Origin: Pseudeuparius sepicola
Taxonomy: Eukaryota > Arthropoda > Insecta > Coleoptera > Anthribidae
Assembly: GCA_963920635.1 (NCBI GenBank)
Contig: OY987303.1
Span: forward strand, 52,265,223 to 52,329,222
DNA: 64,000 nucleotides
Direction: 5' to 3'
Positions 32,626-43,354 of the stretch are shown in pieces. Every line of letters starts with the position of its first letter. Position 1 is the first letter of the stretch. The notes beneath the pieces are model-generated. The model was given only the letters and a program-made list of their open reading frames with translations. It was not told the DNA's origin and searched no databases. The position numbers and the translations under genes are program-made.

Positions 32626-33950
32626 AGGTGCCTGTCAAATTTGTTCTGTTATGATCAAAACCAATTTGTAAAACGATTGTTGTGAAACCTATTAAAATTG
32701 ACGCAAGATTCGCGTTGCTACATATATTTTATTAATGGTTTTAAGGTCCTTGCTGCGTAAGGGTTGCTAAGCAATACTTTTTGTACCTAGCAACCACTTT
32801 CGCAGCTAGCAACCAAAATAACAGGGCACCTCGAACATTTGACTTTTGCTTTCGGGCCTGTGGGCGAGTACCTATGTAAAATTTACTTACGGGAAAAGGT
32901 TTTTCCCTTTATTCCAAAATCGTCTGTATACTTTTAACAATGTTTATTTTTTTCAGCTGCTGGTAGCGACCAGTTCCTACCGCGCCTCTACCTTCTAGCT
33001 ACCTGCTACGTCATCACGAGTGTTTCCGTCGCCTCCATAAGATAATTTACTTGAAGAAACTGAACACCTACGGGTAGAAAAGAAAAAAAACTAAAAATAG
33101 CCAAAGACACTTGAGTGAGTGATATTAGTTTTAACTTGATGAAGCTTTGTACATTCCTCACTGTATATTTGATTCGATATTATTGAGTTGGCCTCAGAGG
33201 CGTAAATAGGATAGTTTTTGAGACTGAAAATGTGGATATTTGGCCTCTGAGGAGAGGGGATGGAAATTTCCAAGGGACTTTCCGAAACCTTTTCGCCGCT
33301 TTGTCCGTGGAAAACTAAGGTTTTCCCTGAGAAAATAGCGGGAAATTATGACAAAAGAGCGGTGAAATAGGAGCTGATTGTTAGTAGACGGGAAATTTCT
33401 GCCTTCGCCTCGTTTTACCAACGCAGTTAAGGTACTAATTTTTACTTAGTATGTTAAAAATAAGAGTCAGAAAAGTTTGGGCAATGGCTCGTGGCAAACA
33501 GGGCGAAACTGTCGTGTTTGCCACGTAGCATATAATATATTTTTTAGAGTGAATCACAACGCCCGACTTCTTGCGTGTTGTCTCATTTCCGACAGGGACT
33601 TTTTTGTCCCGAGCTATAATTTAACCTTCCTCATTAGAGGGAATCACTTCGGCATAGTTTTTGCCGTCTCACCTCGTCGTCCCGTCTGAGCAGGTCGTGG
33701 AAAAACATGGCCGACTTGACTAGATTAAGGTCACCCCAACCTTCAGAAAAAACCGCGGGAAGAAGCGCCATAATTGGCTTTCGGAGTTAATTGTATTTTT
33801 TGTAAATTGAAGCTCCTTCTTTCAGGTTCGACGGGCCTCGGAAGTTGTTTTCTTACGTGCTCGAGTTAAATTGTGTTTAGTTTTATATCAGCCAAAGAGG
33901 CAAAAACCGTGGTATTAAGATGTCCCGTTTTTGTGAGCAAACTTAGAAAT
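32626..33950. other. No gene recognised
   Basis: GAGGTGCCTGT (32624) and ACAGGGCACCTC (about 32821) form a 200-bp inverted pair that may be a worn MITE. The rest, including GC-balanced DNA at 33180-33900, shows open frames without domains. Confidence 0.4.
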
Positions 33951-34009
33951 AGTACATTTCATTACTTTAACAGGCTTCTCCCGTACGCGCACGACTGGTT
34001 CGGCGTAAG

Positions 34010-35008
34010 CCGCGTTTCCACCAAGCGAACGAACGCGAACGACGGCGAATGCGAACATTCGGCCGAATGTTCGTTTGCATTCCGCCGCATTGATTTTCGC
34101 GTTCGCTAGAGTGTTTACACCAAGCGAACAATCGCGTTCGGCCAAGTTCCGTCACATTGTTCCGAATCAGTGGAATTGGAGAAAGAATCACAACAACCTT
34201 TAAAATATAGAAGTTTAGTAATAAAACGGTTTTGTTCAGTCTGTGTCTATTCCTCATCGGGTGTGTTTGTTTGTTTCAATATAATTTAAGTAATTGTTAT
34301 AAGTAGTTTATAAATAGTTTGTGTTCATCTGAATATAGCTAGATTTGTTTTTCGTTAAATTTTAAAACAAAAAAAAAATATTTTATTGTGAATTATATGC
34401 TTTTAATAATATATACCTACTTACCTGAGTATCAATCACATTTTCGCTTTCATCTGTATTTATTGTAGTTCTTGGATGAAATTTGTCGAGCAAAAAAAGC
34501 ATAGACTTGAATGCAAACCCCGACGAATTATATATTTCGTCGGCCCCTGCCCCAGATCTTATCTGTTTCTGTCTTTCTCTCCTAAAGGAACTTAGTAAAG
34601 AATCCATTTTTTTTTCGCTTCGTCAGGAGTACAGGCTAACATATCGGCTATTTCTCGCCAAGCATCATTTTTTGTTGATTTTATTTTATAATATGCATTT
34701 TTCGGATCCCACAAACATGTTTTTTCCCGATACGCCTCAATCAAGGCAAGAGTTATGTCGTTGGACCATTCCATCCTCTACAATCACTGCCACGAACGTC
34801 CGAACAGCAACGAAGCTCAAGATGTACTGTTCTCACCGAAAACGAACGATGGCGAATTTTCTTTGATGTACCGACAAGTGACGGAACACCAGCGAAAGCG
34901 AACGAGGGCGAACGAATGGCTTCGCTATCATTCGTTTTGCTGTTTCCACCAACCGAATTCGCTGTTCGTTCGCCTTCGTTCGCTTTCGTTCGCTTGGTGG
35001 AAACGCGG
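34010..35008 (-). mobile_element. TIR element carrying a MADF gene (PIF/Harbinger-like)
   Basis: Ends are CCGCGTTTCCACCAAGCGAA and its inverse. Subterminal zones hold further CCAAGCGAAC- and GCGAACG-type repeats on both sides, as expected for transposase-binding regions. It contains a MADF exon on the minus strand. PIF/Harbinger elements typically pair a nuclease gene with a Myb/MADF gene; the nuclease is missing here. I could not find the expected 3-bp TWA duplication, so the superfamily is inferred from the MADF gene. Confidence 0.65.
34425..34774 (-). pseudogene. MADF-domain protein exon, one frameshift
   Basis: Starts at ATG 34774 and reads MEWSNDITLALIEAYREK, then LWDPKNAYYKIKSTKNDAW and EIADMLACTPDEAKKK: a MADF (Myb/SANT-like) DNA-binding domain with its conserved LI..Y, LWD and DAW positions. 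A run of nine T on the plus strand (34609-34617) shifts the frame by one; the second frame continues with LLSSFRRERQKQIRSGAGAD and a FKSMLFLLDKF block, which is the normal MADF continuation. It ends ...VIDTQ at a canonical CAG/GTAAGT donor (34425), so this was the first coding exon of a spliced gene. The indel in a homopolymer could also be a sequencing error. Confidence 0.75.
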
Positions 35009-35222
35009 ATGTAGTCATGCTAGCACGGGAAAAGCCTTTCTAGATGAGTAATGAACGATATTTTTCATTACACCTCATGAAAATAAAGAAATAAATGTTT
35101 AACAAATTTATTTATTAAGACAGTAACATACAGACTATAAGTAGGTATTTTCAAATTAAACTATATATCCATTAAAATTTATATTTATGGTATAGTTATT
35201 ATTAATAATATAAATATGTAAG

Positions 35223-36100
35223 TTAGGAGGCAACAATGGTGCCCCCTGGTGCTGTGTTTGCTATGGTTGAGTTATTGAACAATTTTTGAGAAACTTTTCT
35301 GCTTATTGAATCTTTGATGTAACCTTTGGCTACCTCTGAAGAATGCCAACTTCCGTGTCTTTTTATAGTACGTAAATCTCCTCCACCTTCAACCAACATA
35401 GATGCCGATGATCGTCTTAGGCCCAGTGTACCTACTCCGTAAGATCTTTTAGATTGAGGTATTCCGCAAGGTTTTTGGTTACATTGCTGATCGTATGACT
35501 GAGCCTAACATTTGCCATTGGATAGGCAATAAATAGTCATAGTTTAATATGTTTACGATACAATTTTCATGGTTGACACAAAAATTCCCTTCGTCTATAA
35601 CTGTAAAACTTCGTGATTTGTGAGTTTTTCCATCTTTTAGAAACACTACCAAAAAAACGTCTGTTATCTTCTATGTTATCCAAAGTCAAATGAATTAGAT
35701 CATCTCTTCTACATGTGCCGAAAGTGCCAAATATTAAAATTACTTTTGGTACATTTTTCGTCTGGGGATTCAAGAATAAATTGAGTAACTATTGTCACTT
35801 GGACATAACCAACACTTTGCTGCTTCAAAAAAGCTACTGTTTTCGAAAAATTGCTGACATCCACATTTTTTACTGCATGCTAAACAATTATTATGATGCA
35901 AAATCGGCTCTAAAATGGAAGACTTCATGGTCTTGGCTTTTTCGGATAAATAAACTAGGAGAATGTCGTCACTGTTTACATTTGTACCATTCACAAAATT
36001 GTTGATACTCACTCTCATATCTGATTCTTGATTTTTGGTAATAACTTGGCACTTATTTTTGTTGCTTGATGAAATATTTCCTCGGGAATTTCTTGGGAGA
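35223..36100 (-). pseudogene. Tyrosine recombinase of a eukaryotic mobile element, frameshifted
   Basis: Minus-strand pieces in order: an N-terminal EIPEEI motif near 36090; Y-E-S-E-Y-Q-Q-F-C-E-W-Y, a core-binding domain motif; then from 35773 PKVILIFGTFGTCRRDDLIH followed by LTLDNIED, with the first catalytic Arg in the CRRD block; and lastly GTLGLRRSSASMLVEGGGD then LRTIKRHGSWHSSEVAKGYI, holding Arg (LRRSS), His/Trp (RHGSW) and the nucleophile Tyr (KGYI) before the stop at 35223. All four RHRY-type positions can be seen, but at least three frameshifts or stops interrupt the frame. Tyrosine recombinases move DNA through a covalent 3'-phosphotyrosyl link. The family looks like the Crypton-type recombinases of insects. 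No reverse transcriptase is nearby, which argues against DIRS. Confidence 0.78.
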
Positions 36101-36153
36101 AATGTAATGAAAAGTCATTTTAGGACAACAAATTCCCAATAGACGTACGTATA

Positions 36154-37150
36154 AAGGGTGATTCACGTAAGTGATTCATTAGAAGTTTACGGGGAAGGAG
36201 TGCGAATTTTAATTTGAAATTTTGGTTACTTATATAACAGGTTGTAAACTTTCTTTCTAAAATATTTTCAACTTCCGATCACTTATAATGAATTACAAAT
36301 CTTAATCGCTAATTTCTAATATACCGGAAGTCGATTTGCAACTAGCAAACTAACTTCTAGTTAGTACCTATTATTATGTAATTGTTAGTATTACTTAATT
36401 TTGTATTGTTGCCTTCTCAGGGAAAAAATAATATTAAATATCCCTTAACCTTGTCATATAATTGCTTTATTTCATTTTCTATGGCCCCCTATAATGTGAC
36501 GCACCTTGAGAAATGGCATCTTTGTTGATACAGAGCAGAAAAAATACGTATTTTGCGTAATAACGAAGCAACCGCTTCATTTAGACATATAGTGTGTTAT
36601 ATATTTTTGAACTGTCTTTTCACAAGCATTTCAATGATGTAATAAAAAGGTATGGGTTCCATTTGAAAAAATGATATTTTTCGATTTTTCGATGTTGATA
36701 TTGGGATTTTTTCCCGAACACCCCGTACAATATTTTAAAATGGCATATAGACCATTTAATAAAGTTTACTTTCGCCTACGACAGTCCAAAATTTCGGTTT
36801 TCCAGATTCATAAATTTCAAAGTTATCATCACTATGGTCGATGGCTGCAACACTAAAAAAAATCAAAAATTTGCGAATATCTCGAAAAGGGTTAGGAATA
36901 GGGTACACATTATATTCAGAAAAAAGATTTGTAATTTAAAGGGGAACCAAATGGTGTAATAATATATAGGGTGTTCTATTTGAAATAACATAGTTGCTAT
37001 CGACTTCCGGTATAACCGGAAGTGATCGTAAGTTGAAAATATTTTAGAAAGAAAGTTTACAACCTGTTATATAAGTAACCAAAATTTCAAATAAAAATTC
37101 GCACTCCTTCCCCGCAAACTTCTAATGAACCACTTACGTGAATCACCCTG
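36154..37150. mobile_element. TA-flanked foldback element
   Basis: The left end (A/C)AGGGTGATTCACGTAAGTG is mirrored at 37150 (CACTTACGTGAATCACCCTG), TA outside both. Arms of about 140 bp match closely (GGTTACTTATATAACAGGTT). An inner pair around ACTTCCGGTATA..CGGAAGTGATC extends the fold. Non-coding; it lies close upstream of the recombinase remnant and may truncate that element. Confidence 0.75.
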
Positions 37151-37293
37151 TATATTATTACACTCTTAGTTTTGGAGAATGATTATGTTCACATTTTAGT
37201 TTTATCTCTTATCAAACCAAACTATTCCTTTTTTATATAGGTTAAATGTCCGTAAATTGCTTTTCGTCACCGTAAAGAAGTTGTACTCTTATA

Positions 37294-37576
37294 CATGGTG
37301 ATTCAGAAACTGAAAACAAGGAACCAAAAATAAAAAAATATTTTCGTAAATTTATAAAATCCTTAGGTAGGTAATCAAGGACGCTCTAGTAAACATCGTG
37401 TCAATTTAAATGTGCTAATTTTTCCCTTTTTCCAAAATCTATAAACAATTTTAAAATATTGAGAATAACCTAAGAGTTCTCTAATTTTTTCTTCGACAAA
37501 ACAATCTGATTTTCCTTATCGGCTGACCTCCCCCACATTGTAGTCAAACTTTTTTCATTATGTCCGAATCACCGTG
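37294..37576. mobile_element. Small TA-flanked MITE
   Basis: Begins CATGGTGATTCAGAAACTGA and ends TGTCCGAATCACCGTG with TA outside. The short TIRs are worn. Similar in size and end type to 27903-28145. Confidence 0.5.
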
Positions 37577-38574
37577 TATTTTGTCGAGAATCAACTGCGA
37601 TACATAGTAGCATTCGCAGCGATTGAACGTTGAGTTCAATGGGGCACAGAAAATGCCATAAAGTTCCGAGATTTATTAGCTGAAATAGAGCGTATACCTA
37701 ATCTAGGACCTTTTACAAGTTCCTTTTTCGACTTAACATGGTTTAAAATTTCGATACATAGTTGTGCCATGATTTCTACGACCTGACGATAGCGGGACAA
37801 GATTCGAAGTGAAAAATATTAAGGAGTGTTTCTGATATTCTTTTCAAAGCAGTTTGTTTGAAAAGTTTGTGGAAAAAGAGATAAATATCTAGATTGTATT
37901 GGTCTCAATAAATTTAATCATCGAAAAAACACAAACCAGAATATAATTTTTCCAAATTAAAAAAAATCTTTCAGTATCCTCTAATAATACTTGGTATTAC
38001 GTGCATGACCTATCACTTTTTTAAAGGTAATGATGGAACACTGTGTAGACTAATTAATAAGTTATGTTAAATTTGTCTCCCATAATATTTAATTTATCTC
38101 TGACATGAGTTTTATAAATTCATTTCAGAAAAAAAAAATAGAAAATTATATATCATATTTGAAACACCCTGTGGGACAAATCCATATAGATTATATAATA
38201 ATCCAGTTAAATAATTAAAATAGAAATTTATTTGAGAAAAAAATTATATTTTTGTATTAATTCCCTGAATTTAGAAGAAGATAGGGTTTCATTTTTTCTT
38301 CCTATATCTTGTATATACCGAGTGCTTCAATTCTATATATTTAAAACAATCATACTTGTAGACACCTTTTTCTCCCATAGATAAACTACCTACCTAATTA
38401 TACATTAATTGTACATAGAAAAAATGTCTCAACTTTAATGGATTTTTGTACACTGCAATAGGTTATTCACAACTTACGAACACGCTATTGTCTTTCGAAT
38501 TAGACTATATACGTTACTTGCTGGTGATACAACACACTATTTTATTAATATTGTTTTACTTAAGACTCAATGTA
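37577..38574. other. No gene recognised
   Basis: AT-rich. GAAACACCCTGTGGGAC at about 38160 is an isolated element-end motif, suggesting a further worn MITE to its left. Confidence 0.4.
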
Positions 38575-39022
38575 CAGGGTGTCCAGATTTGGTTGTAAAT
38601 GCGGGGTATCTCGGTTATTTTTGAAGATAGGGAGTTGCGGTTTCCGCGAACCGTTGCTACTTTTTTTGTGAAACGAAAGGTACCGTAAACAGATTTTTCA
38701 TAGCCACCTTTGTTTTTAAGATAAAGGGCGAAAATGAAAATTTGCGCTTTTGGGGCATACCTCGTATCTTGGGAACGGTTAATTATATTGAACTGTATCT
38801 TATAGACATGTTCGCGTACAATTCAGTGCCGTATTCAGTTTTTTACTAAAATTGATAGTTTTCGATATATGGACCAAACTTAGTTTTTTTAATGGAACAC
38901 CCTGTATATTTTCTGCTAGTTATATTCAGATTGTCGTATAACACTATGTAGTTATTATCTATATTATATATCTATATTATGTTTAAAAATGACAATTTTC
39001 AGAAATTCAGAGAATGTTTATA

Positions 39023-40202
39023 CAGGGTGAATCAGTTTTTTGTAGCAGGACTTTAACAGATCATAGATCTTCAAAAAATAACCGCACTTTCTTCTATAAA
39101 CTATATCATTTTAAGGCCTTATAAAAAAGTTACAGGGTGTTAAAATTGTAAGAAATATGCGGACTTGATTGAATATTTACAAAACTAGTCGAGATATTTA
39201 AGTCATATTTGGTATTAGTTAAATCGGCATGGGTTAGCATAAAATCTGTTAATATCGAACATCTTGCACAACCAGTGGCGGAGAAGTGGGTAATTGGTAA
39301 AATTATTTTTAGAAAAAAAAATGAATCACCTTGTATTGTAATAAAAGGTATTGAATTTTTTATGTACATTTTAATTGCATACGAAAATGTCCTCTTGGTA
39401 TTTGTTCGTATGTGTTCTAGTTTAATGGCAAATTTCATTTTTTTGTATTATTTCGGGGTATTTCTGAAAATTGCCTAAAAAAATTGCTCCATAAGTAACA
39501 CTTAAAGTAGAAATAATGTGTTTACTACTTTAAATAAAGTAACTTTTTCCAATAAACTTACCTATTTAAGGCTATACTTTTGAAGTTACAGGGTCTAAAA
39601 CATTTAAGGAAGATACAATTAAGGTTACGCTCTGTATCTTGAAAAGTAAAACCTTGAATGGGTTAGTTTATTGGAAAAAGTTACTTTATTTAAAGTAAGA
39701 AACACGTTTTTCTACTTTAAGTGTTACTTATGGAGCAAATTTTTTAGATAATTTTTCAGAAATACCCCGAAATAACACAAAAAAATTAAATTTGCCATTA
39801 AACTATAACGCATGCGAACAAATACCAAGAGGACATTTTTGTCTGCAATTAAAATCTACATAAAAAACTCAATACCTTTTGTTAAAATGCAAGGTGATTC
39901 GTTTTTTTTTTTCTAAAAATAATTTTACCAATTACCCACTTCTCCGCCACTGGTTGTGGAAGATGTTCGATATTAACAGGTTTTATGCTAACTCATGCCA
40001 TTTTAACGTATACCAAATATGACTTAAATATCTCAACTAGTTTGGTAAATATTCAATAAAGTCCACATATTTTTTCCAACTTTAACACCCTGTAACTTTT
40101 TTCTAAGGCCTTAAAAAGATATAGTTTATACGAAAAAGTGCCGTTCTTTTTTGAAGATCTATCACCTGTTAAAGTCGTGCTACAAAAAACTGATTCACCC
40201 TG
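39023..40202. mobile_element. Foldback element nested in the left arm of the mariner-like element
   Basis: Begins CAGGGTGAATCAGTTTTTTG and ends with the inverse; TA at 39021-39022 and 40203-40204. 1180 bp, arms of about 450 bp, non-coding. Its right half is also present, truncated, at 2550-2962. Confidence 0.88.
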
Positions 40203-40289
40203 TATAAGTAGGCCTTGGAAAACAATAAAAAAATAAATGTCATTATTGCATAGTGCTTAGTGTTTATTCGTGTTTGTAACTTCTTAAAA

Positions 40290-40925
40290 ATGGCAGCAAA
40301 TGAAGTTTTTGATAATTTAGAAAAATATGACATGTTATCTTGCTTTATTCAATGCAACGAGAACACAAATGAATCTTCGGAGTTATATTTGCTCTGGTAT
40401 TTATTTAACAGTTGATTACCTGGTTAATAAAAAAATAATAACTAATTTTAGGTTTCCTGAGAGGAGACAACCGAGTAAAGTGATATTTCGTAGAAGTCAA
40501 ATTTGGTAAATTATGGTTCTTTTATCAAACGTCGTCCCCGCTTTTATACTAAAGATAAATGTTTTGGAAAGCGTTGAGGCAAATCGGGTAAACTCTTGTA
40601 GAAAAATTGCAACTGATATTGGTATAAACAAAACTAGGGTTCATGATATACTGAAAAAACACAAATATCACCGGAGATGCCGTAAGAAGAATGGACTTCT
40701 GCAATTGGTTTCTGCAAATGACCAATATTGATATGAATTTTGCTTCCAAAGTTATTCGGTCCTGTAAGATGGCCCGCAAGATCTCCCGATTTATCAGTAC
40801 TCAATTTCTTCTTGTGGGGGTACAACAAAATATAATATAATGTTCAGTATGAGACAATAGAGGATTTACGTGCTGCCATAGAAAGAGAGTTCAGGGTTTT
40901 ACAAACACAACCCCTAATAATTAAT
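40290..40925 (+). pseudogene. Mariner-superfamily transposase with deleted catalytic core
   Basis: ATG at 40290 starts MAANEVFDNLEKYDMLSCFI followed by QCNEN, an N-terminal helix-turn-helix start. After frame disruption come FPERRQPSKVIFRR and VLESVEANRVNSCRKIATDI with GINKTRVHDILKKHKYH: the second helix-turn-helix of the paired-like DNA-binding domain. Then QMTNIDMNFASKVI joins directly to WPARSPDLSVLNFFLWGYNK, the block around the third catalytic residue, and EDLRAAIEREF near the C-terminus. The segment holding the first two catalytic Asp residues is cleanly gone between SKVI and the WPARSPD block. Stops and frameshifts add to this. Non-functional. Confidence 0.82.
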
Positions 40926-41826
40926 TCTTAATGCCTTACGTAGGATTAGAAAAATTTGTCAAATGTGTTTGAGACATAAGGGAAATCAATTTGAATGATT
41001 TTTGTAAACTGTATTAAAACTTTTCTTAATTGTTCTTGTTCTTATTTATTGTTTTCCAAGGCCTACTTGTATAAACATTCTCTGAATTCCTAAAAATTGT
41101 AATTTTTAAGCCTAATATAGATAATAACTACATAGTGTTTTATATTTTTGTTAAGTTTACGACAAGCTGGATATAACTAGTAGAAAATATACAAAGTGTT
41201 TCATTTAAAAAACCTAAGTTTGGTCCATGTATCGAAAACTATAAATTTTAGTAAAAAACTGAATACGGCACTGAATTGTACGCGAAAATGTCTATAAGAT
41301 ACAGTTTTTGCCATTTCAATATCATTAACCGTTCCCAAGATACGAGGTATGCCCCAAAAGCGCAAATTTTCAATTTCGCCCTGTATCTTAAAAACGAAGG
41401 TGGATATAAAAAATATGTTTACGGTATCTTTCGTTTCACAAAAAAGTAGCAACAGTTCGCGAAAACCGCAACTCCCTAAAAATAACCGAGATACCCCGCA
41501 TTTACAACGAAATCTGGACACCCTGTACAGCACCTACGTGGTGATTCAACATTTTGACCCATAATGTACCGAGCAACACGCATAATTTTAAACTTTTGAT
41601 CAATACAAATTTTAATCGAAGTAATTACTCATAGTTTTGAGACAAAAATTATTTAAAAAAATTTATTACAATAGCCGCAAAAAGCGTAATGACGGTCATT
41701 GTGATAAATATTTTTAAATAATTGTTGTCCCAAAATATGAGTAATTACTTAAACTACAATTTGTATTGATCAAAAGTTTAAAATTATGCGTGTTGCTCGC
41801 TACAGATCGAAAATAGTATATTAAGA

Positions 41827-41932
41827 GTCTGGAAATAAAGATTTTTTCGTGCGCGCGTGACAAATTCCCGTGTGAGGCGCAGCCGAACACGGGAAGTCAT
41901 GCAAGCACGGAAAAATCTATTTCTGGACGTGT
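41827..41932. repeat. Structured hairpin D
   Basis: GTCTGGAAATA and AGATTTTTTCGTG at the base, a 2x2 internal loop, GCGTGA, an asymmetric loop larger on the left arm, TTCCCGTGT, a loop of about 13 nt, then the complements ending CTGGAC. It is followed by GTAATGAACGATATTTTTTA, the same sequence that follows hairpin E next to the tyrosine recombinase. Confidence 0.8.
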
Positions 41933-42302
41933 AATGAACGATATTTTTTATTATACTTCTTTGAAAACGGAAACTTAAAACATTTTATCGGCATATTATA
42001 ATAAATTTAATTGACAAAAAATAAACAATGCAGACAATATAGTGTTTGGTATGTATGATGCGTTTCCATGGTTACTCTCAAATTATTTCAAAGGTGCTTT
42101 GTTGTAAATTAGTTATTGTCAGATAAGGTGAATAAAACGTCAAAAATATTACAGAAATGTATCCAAATACTGAAACTCTTACGAATTAAAATACAAAATA
42201 GGTACATGTTAAATATCAGAGAGCATATAGAGTTTCTTAAATTTAGTTTACTTTGCTGTATATTTCTATTTTAAAGCCATATATTCGGTATTTTTATTCA
42301 GT

Positions 42303-42336
42303 GCACGGAAAGTTTTTCCATGCGCTGTTTCCGTGC
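42303..42336. repeat. Structured hairpin H, opposite end of the hairpin-D element
   Basis: GCACGGAAA and TTTCCGTGC pair around a 16-nt loop. The flanking CGAAAAAACCCATCTTTCAT resembles the flank of hairpin D in inverse orientation, so D and H probably bound one non-autonomous element of about 0.55 kb. Confidence 0.6.
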
Positions 42337-42472
42337 GCGAGCCCGAAAAAACCCATCTTTCATTATAGGTAAAACAGATGAAAATAAGGTGTTTTCAAAG
42401 AAGTATAATAAAAAAGCCATTTTATGGGGCAAAATGTTGAATCACTACGTACGTGCTGTACGTTGAATCTTA

Positions 42473-43354
42473 AACGTAACATTTCGAAACTTTACTTTCA
42501 AATGGGCCCCCACCTCTTATGCCCTATTTTAAAATAATATCAGGTTCTGTCAATAATTCCAATTTTTACCAGGTTTTCTCAACAATAACAGTCGGCAATA
42601 TTCCTAGCCAATTACAGGTCACAAAATTCTAGACTATTTCTAAAAAATCAATGGAAGCATTGCAAGGGAATAGTAAAAAAACGAAAATAGTATCGTTAGA
42701 GGCATGCAGATATGCATGCAGTTCGTTAATGCCAGCAGTGTACAAAATACTTTCTACGTATTTTTAGAATTATTCCGAGTAATGAAGAAACTCATTATAA
42801 CTCAGCTTAGTTTTCGGTACGTAGGTATATTGTCAATTAACTTTAGAAAAACAAAGCAGGATCCAGCGAAATTTGTAAAACGTTAACAAAAGACATAGCC
42901 GCGCATTGTTCCGCCAGCAGGCCGACCTACATTGCTCGGCTGCAAAAACTTTTCCTTGTAGTAAAGTGCAACTCAAATTAAAGTCCACTTGCCGTTGAAT
43001 TTATTAGTTTTGCCCCTTTAAATTTATTAAAGGGCCTTTCTTTGCTGGGGTACTGAAATTCCGCTCTATTTATTTTTAGAAATCATTTGGCGCAACGACC
43101 CCTGGCTCCATTTTTGCTATACTGCGTCGAACGAAATGGAGCAGAATTCATACAAATGCCTCAGGTTTAACCGGAAGTAAATTTCTAGCATCCGAATGGA
43201 CCTTCTCCGCTTTTTCATCAACGGTGGTGAAAATACCACGTAGTATATCAACAGTTTGCTTATGCAACGCGTTGGAGCGATTTGATATTTTTATCCGTAA
43301 AGTTTTCTTCAGCTCTCGACATTTTCCAAATAATTAAACCCATTTTGATATACA
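42473..43354. other. No gene recognised
   Basis: Contains a diverged relative (about 42545-42700) of the LTR-like repeat at 30.8 and 57.5 kb. The rest shows nothing I can name. Confidence 0.4.

Larger units (their letters stand above)
33953..35060. repeat. Structured hairpin E, split by a 1-kb insertion
   Basis: The left arm (33953-33996: TTCATTAC, AGGCTTCTCCCGT, a 2-nt step, GCACGAC) pairs with the right arm (35013-35055: GTCATGC, 2-nt step ta, GCACGGGAAAAGCCT, GTAATGAA). The MADF-carrying element at 34010-35008 lies where the distal stem and loop should be. The right arm and following TAATGAACGATATTTTTCAT match hairpin D at 41880-41960. Confidence 0.65.
38575..41525 (+). mobile_element. 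Mariner-like element with long TIRs and a core-deleted transposase; host of a nested element
   Basis: Ends CAGGGTGTCCAGATTTGG and inverse, TA on both sides (38573-38574, 41526-41527). Arms of about 470 bp pair through GGCATACCTCGTATCTTGGG to ATTCAGAGAATGTTTATA; the outer arm resumes after the nested insertion with AGTAGGCCTTGGAAAACAAT, mirrored at about 41050. The centre (40290-40925) carries the transposase remnant. This is the most complete member of the CAGGGTG/TA group in the window and links the non-coding foldbacks to a mariner-superfamily enzyme. Confidence 0.85.
41527..42472. mobile_element. Foldback element hosting a hairpin element
   Basis: GTACAGCACCTACGTGGTGA and TTCAACATTTTG on the left mirror CAAAATGTTGAATCACTACG and CGTGCTGTAC at 42430-42472. 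An inner foldback at 41568-41815 has arms with TTTTGATCAATACAAATTTT and GAGTAATTACT. A fragment of the same family is at 56790-56945 (AATGACGGTCATTGTGATAA). Between the inner foldback and the right end sits the hairpin-bearing block at 41827-42370. Confidence 0.65.
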
